The notes under the pieces were generated by a model, which was not told the DNA's origin, did not search any database, and worked only from the letters and a program-made list of their open reading frames with translations. Of a DNA stretch of 64,000 nt, positions 1 to 7,466 are shown piece after piece. The translations under genes and the position numbers were made by a program. Every line of letters begins with the position of its first letter. Positions within the stretch are counted from its first letter, which is position 1. Origin of the DNA: Anaerolineaceae bacterium UBA6086 (lineage in GTDB: Bacteria > Chloroflexota > Anaerolineae > Anaerolineales > Anaerolineaceae); assembly GCA_002436005.1 (NCBI GenBank), contig DIXG01000061.1:34415-98414 (forward strand), written 5' to 3'.

Positions 1-1304
1 ATTCCATATAAAAACGTTTCTCCCGCGCTTCTCCCATTGAGAAAGTTTTACGGGGAAGCGCACCATCCAGGATCACCGTGCGAAACAGTTCGGATTTATC
101 CATGCCCGGCACGTAGAATCCTGCATTGCCTGGCATTCGCCCTTGGTCAAAGAGCACACCTGTGCCATGGACATAGTCGATCTTTTCAGCACCGCCAGAA
201 GCCAGGAATTGGTCGAGAAATTTCTGGAGAGTCCCAACCGGTAGGTTTTCATCGGGATCATGGATTTCAATCAATTTGAAGCCTTCTTCTGTGATCAACC
301 CAATTTGATGCCAGACTTCTTCGTCATTGTCCACAATCGTGAGCATTGCCGCTTCATTCTCGATATCCCTGACGGAAAACCGGCTACCCCAATAGGACTG
401 CATGGCTTGGAAGATGTCTTTGTGGATTGAGAACAAAATCCGGTGGATCGGTTCGAAAGTCAGCGCGGGATCGTGCACATTTTCCAGTTCCACAAGGGCA
501 TACCGTGCAGGGTGGTCCATGCCGACCGTGGGTTTAATCTTTTCCCAGATAGATTTAGCGGTTGCGAGGGAATGATTGCCGTCGCCAGCCGCAAAGAGCA
601 AGGGTTGATAGCGTCCGGGAACCAGGTTGTATTTCTCTGCAAAGATGTCTGGATCGATGAGGGCATTCAGGGAATCGAAAATATGCTGGATGGTGCCTTC
701 ATCACTTAACGCCAGGCCAGTCAGGTGCCCGCTGTCCATCATCAGGTCAAAACTATAGAGCCGATCGAATTGCTCGAGCTGTTCATCAATGGGACCAAAC
801 ACGGTATCATTGGGGTCATCAAATAGAATTAAGATATGGGGACACTCCAAGGGCGCGCCTTCGCGGATCCGGATGCGCGGAGGGAGTCGATCGAGAATGG
901 TGCCCTCAGTGGCACGAACCAGGGTTTGTGAGCCTTTGTTGAAGTCGTATTGTTCCAAATCGAGACAGACCATCAATCCTCTGCGGGTGTGTTTGCCGAC
1001 TGTTCGCAGCACATAAACAAAATCATTGACCCGGGTGAACACACCTGTTTCCAGATACTGCTTCATCGCTGCCTGGGTGGATTGGATGCGTTTCTCTTCC
1101 TCAGGTGTGCCCAGCATAATTTCCGGCAGGATCAAATGATAGGTCGAAGGCGAATTTCCAACAATTGTTTCTACCTGCTGCCAGTATTCCGGCTCACACG
1201 TGAACTGATCACACGCCACGACAGCCCATTTCTGCGGGTCAAATTTTGGTTGCGGAAGCAAAATCTCAGGTATTTTAATGCCGATATCCGTTACAGGAGT
1301 CATA
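1..1304 (-). CDS. DUF1015 family protein, 3' end cut by window edge
   Basis: Reading the minus strand from ATG at 1304 gives an uninterrupted frame of 434 codons that runs off the left edge, so the C-terminus is missing. The protein begins MTPVTDIGIKIPEIL and carries AAGDGNHSLATAK near residue 240, which matches the GDGNH/GDGHH signature of DUF1015, and a late segment DGALPRKTFSMGEAREKRFY, also typical of that family. DUF1015 proteins are soluble, about 400-430 residues long and of unsettled biochemical role; in some bacteria they sit near serine metabolism genes, but nothing here supports a specific reaction. A good ribosome binding site (AAAGGA, spaced about 5 nt) supports the start. Only a few residues are probably missing. 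Family assignment is fairly sure; function is unknown. Confidence 0.85.
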
Positions 1305-1417
1305 AGGTCCTTTCTGTAATGATTGGATCATCATGCCTTATTTTAACTGAAAATTCGCCAACCTGGCTGGAATTCTTTTTCAGAATAATAGCCTTGATTC
1401 AGGCTACTTGCTGGCAT

Positions 1418-1447
1418 AAAAGAAAGACTGCCAGAAGGATTCTGGCA
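1418..1447 (-). terminator. Intrinsic terminator downstream of degV-family gene
   Basis: On the minus strand an 8-bp stem (TGCCAGAA with TTCTGGCA, loop TCC) is followed by a U-rich stretch read from the complement of AAAAGAAAG. It lies 40 nt beyond the stop codon of the DegV gene and before the DUF1015 gene, so those two genes are probably separate transcripts. Confidence 0.65.
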
Positions 1448-1485
1448 ATCTTTGGGTGGTAACTTATGCAGTCAGCTTGCTGGTT

Positions 1486-2358
1486 TTATTCAGGCAGCAG
1501 CAGGTCCACACCAGCAACGTATGCCACGCCAACTGTTCCAGGACCGGTGTGCGTGCCAATCACCGGGCTGATTTTGGCTAACATAATTTCCTCAGCGTTG
1601 AATTCTTTATTGATTTTTTTAAGTAGCTTTGCGGCGGATGTATCTGCTGCTGCTGAAACAACGCCAATCATATTGATTCGCTCAAATCCAAATACCGCCG
1701 CTTTGAGCAATTCGATCAAACGATCGTGAGATTTTTTCGATGTGCGCACCCTTTCAAGTGCTTCAATTTTGCCATCGACCAGCTGGAGAATCGGCTTGAG
1801 GTTGAGAGCAGTCCCAAGGAAGCGCGCGGCGCCACCAATCCTTCCGCCACGGTGGAGAAATTCAAGAGTATCCACGGCAAAATAGACCTGGGTATGATCG
1901 CGGATGGTTTCTGCAATCTTTTTGCATTCTACCAGTGTGGCGCCGTGTTTGGCTGCCCTGGCAGCCGCAAGCGCCATATAAGCCAGTGGCAGCGAGGTGA
2001 ATTTTGAATCGACCAGTTCGATGTTGGCATCCGGAAACATACCCTTTGCTCGAATGGCGGAATCAAGCGTGCCAGAAAGACCTGAAGAGATGACCACGGC
2101 TAAAATGTCATAGTCTTCGGATAAGAGTCTTTCAAATACATCAGCAAAAGCCTGGATGGTCGCCTGTGATGTGGAGGGCATGGTTTTACTGGTAGAGAGC
2201 CGTTCATAGAAAGCCTCGGGTGTGATATCGATATTGTCCCGCAGGGTTTCTTCTCCCCAGATGACCACCAGAGGAACCACATTAATTTGATAGGCAGCTA
2301 CCAGATCTTCGGGGAGGTAGGCGGTTGAATCGGTCACTATTGCAACTTTGGACATCAT
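1486..2358 (-). CDS. DegV family fatty-acid-binding protein
   Basis: The 290-residue product opens with VAIVTDSTAYLPEDL, the DegV N-terminal strand and loop, continues with the STSQ segment near residue 65 (MPSTSQAT), ISSGLSGT near residue 92, and a C-terminal lobe containing HTGPGTVGVAY; these are the fatty-acid-binding positions of the family. DegV/FakB proteins hold a fatty acid; in Firmicutes, FakB presents it to the kinase FakA for phospholipid synthesis. No DAK2-type FakA gene is in this window, so the partner is unknown. Two adjacent ATG codons (2358 and 2355) are possible; the purine-rich AAAGGA favours the second by spacing. It is flanked by its own terminator and transcribed divergently from ffh. 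Confidence 0.9.
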   Translation of the reverse strand: MMSKVAIVTDSTAYLPEDLVAAYQINVVPLVVIWGEETLRDNIDITPEAFYERLSTSKTMPSTSQATIQAFADVFERLLSEDYDILAVVISSGLSGTLDSAIRAKGMFPDANIELVDSKFTSLPLAYMALAAARAAKHGATLVECKKIAETIRDHTQVYFAVDTLEFLHRGGRIGGAARFLGTALNLKPILQLVDGKIEALERVRTSKKSHDRLIELLKAAVFGFERINMIGVVSAAADTSAAKLLKKINKEFNAEEIMLAKISPVIGTHTGPGTVGVAYVAGVDLLLPE

Positions 2359-2492
2359 AATTTCCTTTCAATAAAATGAGTTATTGAATAAAAGATGAAT
2401 GACAATTACACCAGGTATAACCCGTAAATACGGCATTCGTTTCGGGTCGAAGCGCGGATGATGATCTGACGATTCTTAACGTATATAATGAA

Positions 2493-2534
2493 AGCAAATG
2501 GAATAACAGCAAATGGATAACACAAATGGATGAC
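2493..2534 (+). repeat. Three imperfect direct repeats upstream of ffh promoter
   Basis: The units AGCAAATGGAATAAC (2493), AGCAAATGGATAAC (2508) and ACAAATGGATGAC (2522) follow each other head to tail with a period of 13-15 nt. They end 4 nt before the proposed -35 box of ffh, a position typical of activator binding or UP-like elements. Role is inferred only. Confidence 0.5.
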
Positions 2535-2538
2535 TCTC

Positions 2539-2567
2539 TTGACCGAAAGGCAGTTACACGCTAAAAT
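2539..2567 (+). promoter_or_regulatory. Sigma70-type promoter for ffh
   Basis: TTGACC at 2539-2544, a 17-nt spacer and TAAAAT at 2562-2567 form a close match to the vegetative consensus. Transcription would begin near 2574, giving a leader of about 36 nt before the GTG start of ffh. Confidence 0.6.
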
Positions 2568-2609
2568 CACAGGTTGATATTTGACAAGTGGAAATGAACA
2601 GTATTCATT

Positions 2610-3932
2610 GTGTTTGAAAGCCTTACAGATCGCCTGACGAATATTTTTGAAAACCTGCGGCGGCGCGGGCGTCTTTCGGATGCAGATGTAGAAAGGGCGA
2701 TGCGCGAAGTTCGCATGGCTTTGCTTGAAGCGGATGTACATTACAGCGTGGTTAAGAGCTTCACAAGCCGGGTGAAGGAACGCGCCGTGGGACAGGAAGT
2801 TTCGAAGGCATTGAATCCTGCCCAGCAGGTAATTAAGATTGTCAACGAAGAATTGATCCAAACACTTGGCAAACCCAGCGGGCTGAACTTGAAGGGCGAA
2901 CGCCCTTATGTGATCATGCTGGTGGGGCTTCAGGGTTCTGGTAAGACCACGGCTGCTGCAAAATTAGCCAGGCAGCTGCGCAATCAGGGACACCGTGTGA
3001 TGCTGGTGGCAGCGGATCCTTATCGACCGGCAGCCGTCAAACAGCTGCAGACATTGGGCGCACAAATCGATGTTCCGGTGTTTTACCAGGAAAATATTGA
3101 TCCACCCCGATTAGCCCATGAGGCTTATCAAACTGCACGAAAGGGCGGCACCAGTGTTGTCATCCTGGATACAGCTGGACGATCCCAGCTGGACGATGCG
3201 TTGATGAACGAATTAGGTGCGATTGCCAAAAAATTAGACATCACCGAGACCCTGCTGGTTGTGGATTCGATGATTGGGCAGGAAGCTTTGAATGTTGCCC
3301 AAGGATTTCATCAACTGCTGCCGATCACCGGTCTGTTTCTGACGAAGATTGACGGCGATGCACGCGGCGGCGCGGCAATCTCGATTCGAGAGGTGACCGG
3401 TGTGCCGATCAAGTATCTGGGTGTTGGTGAGTCTGTTGACGCGATTGAGGAGTATAATCCAGACAGGCTTGCATCCCGAATTCTTGGGATGGGTGATATA
3501 CTGGGTCTGATCCAAAAAGCAGAAACTGCTTTGGATCAGCAGGAAGCTGAAAAACAAGCTGAGAAGCTAATGCGGGGCGAATTCTCTCTGGAGGATTTTG
3601 CCAAGCAGCTCAAGCAGATGCGTAAGATGGGACCGCTGGGGCAGTTGATGGAAATGCTCCCCGGGCAGATGGGGCAGGTGGCCAAGCAGGTGGACCCCAA
3701 AGACGCTGAAAATCAACTCAGGCAGATTGAGGCAGTTATCAACTCCATGACTGTGGAGGAGCGCCGCAATCCAAAATTGTTGAATGCCAGCCGCAGACGC
3801 CGAATTGCATCTGGATCAGGCCTGGATGTTCAGGTTGTGAACCAGGTAATGAAGCGTTTTAGAGAGACACAGCGGTTGATCAAAACATTGCAAAAATCAG
3901 GCGGCAAAAGTTTAGGCCGATTGATTGGATAG
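2610..3932 (+). CDS. ffh: Signal recognition particle protein Ffh (SRP54)
   Basis: This 440-residue GTPase binds SRP RNA and signal sequences of nascent membrane proteins and delivers them to FtsY. The N-domain (about 1-90) is followed by the G-domain with P-loop GLQGSGKT at about 106-113, the AADPYRPAA segment, DTAGR and TKIDGDARGG, and then the methionine-rich M-domain (from about 300) containing QMRKMGPLGQLMEMLPG. Start is GTG at 2610; the first residues MFESLTDRLTNIF match the family. It leads the cluster ffh-rpsP-khpA-rimM, a common arrangement, and has its own upstream promoter. The adjacent ylxM gene often found in Firmicutes is absent. Assignment is secure. Confidence 0.98.
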   Translation: MFESLTDRLTNIFENLRRRGRLSDADVERAMREVRMALLEADVHYSVVKSFTSRVKERAVGQEVSKALNPAQQVIKIVNEELIQTLGKPSGLNLKGERPYVIMLVGLQGSGKTTAAAKLARQLRNQGHRVMLVAADPYRPAAVKQLQTLGAQIDVPVFYQENIDPPRLAHEAYQTARKGGTSVVILDTAGRSQLDDALMNELGAIAKKLDITETLLVVDSMIGQEALNVAQGFHQLLPITGLFLTKIDGDARGGAAISIREVTGVPIKYLGVGESVDAIEEYNPDRLASRILGMGDILGLIQKAETALDQQEAEKQAEKLMRGEFSLEDFAKQLKQMRKMGPLGQLMEMLPGQMGQVAKQVDPKDAENQLRQIEAVINSMTVEERRNPKLLNASRRRRIASGSGLDVQVVNQVMKRFRETQRLIKTLQKSGGKSLGRLIG

Positions 3933-3944
3933 TCGGAAGATGAG

Positions 3945-3984
3945 AAAGGTAAGCGTTCCCTTCAACGCTCTCTCAGACCTTTTT
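3945..3984 (+). terminator. Terminator-like hairpin between ffh and rpsP
   Basis: AGCGTT (3952-3957) pairs with AACGCT (3964-3969) and an outer AAAGGT (3945-3950) can pair with ACCTTT (3977-3982), ending in five T residues. The stem is interrupted by an asymmetric loop, so termination may be partial, with rpsP also served by the promoter that overlaps its end. Confidence 0.45.
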
Positions 3985-4011
3985 GAATCATCGGGCTTAT
4001 GATAATAAAAT
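3983..4011 (+). promoter_or_regulatory. Sigma70-type promoter for rpsP operon
   Basis: TTGAAT at 3983-3988, a 17-nt spacer and TAAAAT at 4006-4011 lie just beyond the ffh hairpin. Transcription from about 4018 would give rpsP a leader of about 25 nt containing the GAGGAG ribosome binding site. Confidence 0.5.
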
Positions 4012-4042
4012 TGATGAGATAAAAAAGAGGAGATATTTTTCG

Positions 4043-4384
4043 ATGGTAAAAATTCGTTTACGCCGGGTTGGATCCCGGAATCAGGCAAGTTATCGGGTTG
4101 TTGTTGCGGATAAGGAAAGCCCACGCGATGGAAAATTTATTGAAATCGTAGGTCACTATAATCCGCGCACAGATCCTTCGACAGTTGTCTTCAAAGATGA
4201 CAGGATTTTCTACTGGCTGAGTGTTGGCGCTCAACCCACCGAGGCAGTTGAGGGACTTTTTAAGCAGATTATGTTAACGGAACGCTATGAACGGTTCAAA
4301 GCTGGTGAAGATGTCGAGGCATTGGTGAAGGAAGCTGAAGAGATTTATAAGACCCGGGTAACAGACCTGCGCACCAACCCGTAA
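4043..4384 (+). CDS. rpsP: 30S ribosomal protein S16
   Basis: The frame is open upstream to 3983, but the S16 signature begins at MVKIRLRRVGSRNQASYR, so ATG at 4043 preceded by GAGGAG is the start. The product is 113 residues, longer than the usual 80-90, owing to a C-terminal tail after the core (from about residue 85, ERFKAGEDVEALVKEAEEIY onward) that is charged and probably helical. S16 binds 16S rRNA and stabilises the body of the small subunit. It is followed 31 nt later by khpA and then rimM, the usual order. Identity is secure; the role of the tail is not known. Confidence 0.96.
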   Translation: MVKIRLRRVGSRNQASYRVVVADKESPRDGKFIEIVGHYNPRTDPSTVVFKDDRIFYWLSVGAQPTEAVEGLFKQIMLTERYERFKAGEDVEALVKEAEEIYKTRVTDLRTNP

Positions 4385-4415
4385 ACCCACGATTAAGCAA
4401 AATTGCGAGGCAAAC

Positions 4416-4667
4416 ATGAAAGGTGATAACCTGCAAGGATTGGTTGAATTTGTTGCCCAATCTTTGGTCGATCAACCTACAGAAGTCGATGTCAACAAAT
4501 ACACCCGCGGCAGCACGGTTCAAATTGAACTGCAGGTGGCAAGAGAGGATATGGGGAGGGTGATTGGTAAGAGCGGACGTGTGGCAAACGCGATACGGAC
4601 GCTGCTCAAGGTCGCTGCTGCAAGAGAAGGCAGCCAAGCGAATCTTGATATTATCGAGCCACGTTAG
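4416..4667 (+). CDS. khpA: KH-domain RNA-binding protein KhpA
   Basis: A compact 83-residue protein consisting of one KH domain with the RNA-gripping loop GKSG (VIGKSGRVANAIRTLL, about residues 50-66). KhpA proteins bind many transcripts, often as a heterodimer with KhpB/Jag, and affect cell division and translation in Gram-positive bacteria. The location between rpsP and rimM is the standard one. ATG at 4416 is preceded by GCGAGG. The last residues (ANLDIIEPR) are the usual KhpA ending, so the gene is complete. Confidence 0.93.
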   Translation: MKGDNLQGLVEFVAQSLVDQPTEVDVNKYTRGSTVQIELQVAREDMGRVIGKSGRVANAIRTLLKVAAAREGSQANLDIIEPR

Positions 4668-4685
4668 ACTGCACCCTGCGATAAG

Positions 4686-5240
4686 ATGCCTCAAAATCAT
4701 AAAAAAAATTCAGGCTCGCCGCATACCAGCGAGCCTGAATTTCTCTTACTTGGCAAGTTGAGACGAGCTCACGGCGTGAAGGGGGAAATCCCGCTGGAAG
4801 TCTATACGGAAATGCTGGAGCTATTAGTTCCAGACAGTCTGGTTTTCATTGGGGATGCCTACCAGCCCTTAACGATTGAAAAAACACGCTGGAAGCAGGA
4901 GCTTTTACTTCTCAAGTTTAAGGAAATTGATGACCGAACGATTGTGTCAGAATTGACCAATGCTCTGGTTTACGTCCGATCTGTTCAGCTCCCACCGCTT
5001 ACCGAGGGCGAGATTTACTCCCATGAGATTGTCGGTTTGAGCGTTTATACCGAAGAGGGTGAATTCTTGGGGACTCTGGTTGAGATATTGGAAACTGGCG
5101 CGAACGATGTCTTCATTATCGAGGATGATGCTGGCCAGGAAATATTGATTCCAGATACTGAGGAAGTGATCCTTGAGATTGATCTCGAACTGGGAAAGAT
5201 GATCGTTGCCAGGATGGATTGGTATGGTGAGGGGGATTGA
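4686..5240 (+). CDS. rimM: Ribosome maturation factor RimM
   Basis: The 184-residue product shows the RimM N-terminal barrel (LLLGKLRRAHGVKGEIPLEV from about residue 21) and a C-terminal PRC barrel with GEIYSHEIVGLSVYTEEGE and the ending DWYGEGD. RimM binds S19 and assists maturation of the 30S head. The first 18 residues are not conserved and are encoded by a perfect hairpin sequence, described separately; no other in-frame start exists that would keep the essential first strand, so ATG at 4686 is chosen. The stop codon overlaps the dprA start by one base (TGATG). The usual next genes, trmD and rplS, are absent. Confidence 0.94.
   Translation: MPQNHKKNSGSPHTSEPEFLLLGKLRRAHGVKGEIPLEVYTEMLELLVPDSLVFIGDAYQPLTIEKTRWKQELLLLKFKEIDDRTIVSELTNALVYVRSVQLPPLTEGEIYSHEIVGLSVYTEEGEFLGTLVEILETGANDVFIIEDDAGQEILIPDTEEVILEIDLELGKMIVARMDWYGEGD
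4706..4742. terminator. Perfect 14-bp hairpin with flanking A and T tracts inside rimM 5' end
   Basis: AAATTCAGGCTCGC (4706-4719) and GCGAGCCTGAATTT (4729-4742) are exact inverted copies separated by 9 nt. Eight A residues precede it (4701-4708) and a U-rich TTTCTCTT follows, so it resembles a bidirectional intrinsic terminator, strongest on the minus strand. It sits within codons 7-19 of rimM. It could terminate part of the rpsP-khpA transcripts or fold over the rimM translation start; the role is inferred. Confidence 0.6.
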
Positions 5241-6340
5241 TGTCGGGTGATAAGAAGTATTGGATTGGCTTTAACCTGGTAAGGGGAATTGGAGCGGTCA
5301 GGTTTCAGCAGATCCTATCTTTCTTTGGTGATTTATCATCGGCATGGCAGGCACCCCTGGAGGCTTTCCGACAGGTAGGCTTGCCTGAGCGAGCGCTTGG
5401 AAATTTTGCCAAATTGCGCGCAGAAATTGATCTGGATCGGTATTATGAATCAATTATTGAAAGCGGAATATCCGTTCTGACATTACTTGATGAGCATTAT
5501 CCCCGTTTGTTAAGGGAAATTGACCAGGCGCCGCCAGTGATTTATGTGCGTGGATCATTAACTCCTGCAGATGAGTTTGCCGTTGCGATGGTAGGCACCC
5601 GCCGCGTTTCTGCTTATGGGCAGCAGGTGACGCGCGATGCCAGTATTTTTCTCGCCGGTCATGGATTGACCATTGTGAGTGGGCTGGCTCGTGGGGTTGA
5701 TGCCCTGGCGCATCAAAGCGCACTTAAGGCTGGCGGACAGACGATTGCCGTGCTGGGCAGCGGCGTGGATGTGATTTACCCGCCAGAGCATCGCGCGCTT
5801 GCAGATGCCATTATCGAAAACGGGGCGGTGATCAGCGATTATCCTCTGGGAACACAGCCTGAGGGTGTGAACTTCCCGCCCAGAAACCGGATCATTTCAG
5901 GGCTTTCCTTGGCGACGATCGTGATAGAAGCGGGAGATCGCAGCGGGGCATTGATCACCGCTGATTTTGCAGTTGAACAGGGGCGAGATGTTTTTGCTGT
6001 TCCGGGCAATGTGCTTTCACCCGTCAGCAAAGGCACGAACAGGCTTATCCAGAACGGCGCTTATGCGATGATCTCACCCCAGGATGTGCTGGAAGCACTG
6101 GATCTATCTGAAGTTGAAGACATTAAACAGGCACGGCAAGTATTGCCAGCGGATGCTATTGAAGCGGGCATCTTGCAGGTGATTGATTTTGAACCCCTCC
6201 ATGTGGACGATATCTGCCAGGCAACGGGAATGGCGGTTGAGAAAGTTTCTGCTGCCCTGACCATGATGGAATTAAAGGGTATGGTTCAGCATGTTGGCGG
6301 AATGCGGTATACCTCAGTGCGTGATTTAACCAGAAAATGA
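5240..6340 (+). CDS. dprA: DNA-processing protein DprA
   Basis: The 366-residue protein has the DprA/Smf Rossmann core: VAMVGTRRVSAYG, then SGLARGVDALAHQSAL and the phosphate-binding AVLGSGVDVIYPPEH, and later GNVLSPVSKGTNRLIQNGA. An N-terminal helical (SAM-like) segment and a C-terminal winged-helix region (about 300-360) complete the family layout. DprA loads RecA on incoming single-stranded DNA during natural transformation. ATG at 5240 overlaps the rimM stop, indicating translational coupling; a TTG one codon earlier is less likely. No other competence gene is in the window, so actual competence cannot be judged. Confidence 0.96.
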   Translation: MSGDKKYWIGFNLVRGIGAVRFQQILSFFGDLSSAWQAPLEAFRQVGLPERALGNFAKLRAEIDLDRYYESIIESGISVLTLLDEHYPRLLREIDQAPPVIYVRGSLTPADEFAVAMVGTRRVSAYGQQVTRDASIFLAGHGLTIVSGLARGVDALAHQSALKAGGQTIAVLGSGVDVIYPPEHRALADAIIENGAVISDYPLGTQPEGVNFPPRNRIISGLSLATIVIEAGDRSGALITADFAVEQGRDVFAVPGNVLSPVSKGTNRLIQNGAYAMISPQDVLEALDLSEVEDIKQARQVLPADAIEAGILQVIDFEPLHVDDICQATGMAVEKVSAALTMMELKGMVQHVGGMRYTSVRDLTRK

Positions 6341-6350
6341 GGAGCTAATT

Positions 6351-7454
6351 ATGAGCCTGGATCGTTTTGAACATTTTTATGCGGTAATCATGGCAGGCGG
6401 GAGCGGAACCAGGCTCTGGCCGCTCTCTCGGAAAGACCGACCCAAACAGTCACTGGTTGTGGGCGGGGATCAGACGCTCTTCCAAAATGCAGTCAATCGC
6501 CTTGAGGGTCTCTTTCCCTATGAGCGCATATTGGTGGTGACCGTTGCTGAACAGGTTGGGCTGCTGAGCGCAGAATGCCCTGATATCCCTGAGGAGAATT
6601 TTGTGGTTGAACCGCTGCCGCGCGGCACAGCGTCTGTGGTGGCGCTGGCTGCTACCGCCATAAAGCATCGTGACGAACAGGGCGTAATGGCTGTGTTGAC
6701 GGCGGATCATGTGATTGAGAATGCTGAGCATCTCAGGCAATTATTGAAGGCTGCCTATGGAGCGGCTTTGCAGGATTACCTGGTGACGTTGGGGATTTCC
6801 CCCACTTATCCTGCCACAGGCTTTGGTTACATTCAAATTGGTGAAAAAATAGAATCCTTTGAAGGTCTGGACGCCTTCCTGGTAGAAAAATTTAAAGAAA
6901 AACCAGATCTGCAAAATGCGGAGAGAATGGTTGCAGATGGCAAGCATGCCTGGAATTCTGGCATGTTTATCTGGCAGGTGAAAACTGTATTGGATGAGAT
7001 CGAGCGGCAGATGCCCGCTTTGTTTGAAAAAATGAGCGAAATTGATCTTGCCTGGGGAACCGAGCGTTTCGTTGAAGTTTTATCCCGAGTTTGGCCAACG
7101 ATAAAACCCCAAACGATCGATTATGGCATTATGGAGCATGCGCGCAGGGTAGCTGTTCTTCCAGCCAAGAACCTGGGGTGGTATGATGTTGGCAGTTGGG
7201 AGTCCATTTTTGATGCACTTGAGAGTGATGCGGATGGCAATATTGTGTTGCGTGGGGATACGATCTCATTTGACACGCAGGGTACACTCATTTGTGAAGA
7301 TTCCTCAGACCGGTTGATTGTCACGATTGGCGTAAAAGATCTGGTTATCATTGACTCTGGCAATGCGCTGTTGGTGTGTGACCGAAAACACGCTCAGCGG
7401 GTTCGTGAAATCGTTCGCTATTTAGAAGATCATGATCGTATGAATTATTTGTAG
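6351..7454 (+). CDS. manC: Mannose-1-phosphate guanylyltransferase
   Basis: The protein forms GDP-mannose from mannose 1-phosphate and GTP. The nucleotidyltransferase signature MAGGSGTRLWPLSRKDRPKQ lies near residues 14-33, followed by TADHVI near residue 120 and WNSGMFIW near residue 202. At 367 residues it has only the transferase domain and no fused phosphomannose isomerase, the short form common in Chloroflexota and Actinobacteria. The start at 6351 follows GAGGAG with good spacing and lies 10 nt after dprA. GDP-mannose would feed the glycan-assembly genes further along in this window, although the genes are not adjacent. Identity is secure. Confidence 0.95.
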   Translation: MSLDRFEHFYAVIMAGGSGTRLWPLSRKDRPKQSLVVGGDQTLFQNAVNRLEGLFPYERILVVTVAEQVGLLSAECPDIPEENFVVEPLPRGTASVVALAATAIKHRDEQGVMAVLTADHVIENAEHLRQLLKAAYGAALQDYLVTLGISPTYPATGFGYIQIGEKIESFEGLDAFLVEKFKEKPDLQNAERMVADGKHAWNSGMFIWQVKTVLDEIERQMPALFEKMSEIDLAWGTERFVEVLSRVWPTIKPQTIDYGIMEHARRVAVLPAKNLGWYDVGSWESIFDALESDADGNIVLRGDTISFDTQGTLICEDSSDRLIVTIGVKDLVIIDSGNALLVCDRKHAQRVREIVRYLEDHDRMNYL

Positions 7455-7466
7455 GAGTAAATCAAA

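Noticed and set aside
950..1462. 170-codon plus-strand frame
   Set aside because: It lies antisense to the DUF1015 gene, whose minus-strand frame runs through with clear family motifs; the plus-strand product resembles nothing.
2581..2608. TTGACA near the ffh start with TATTCA 16 nt later
   Set aside because: Transcription would begin inside the ffh coding sequence after its GTG; the upstream TTGACC-17-TAAAAT fits better.
2406..2861. 151-codon minus-strand frame over the ffh start
   Set aside because: Overlaps the conserved N-terminus of ffh and the promoter region; no ribosome binding site or family features.
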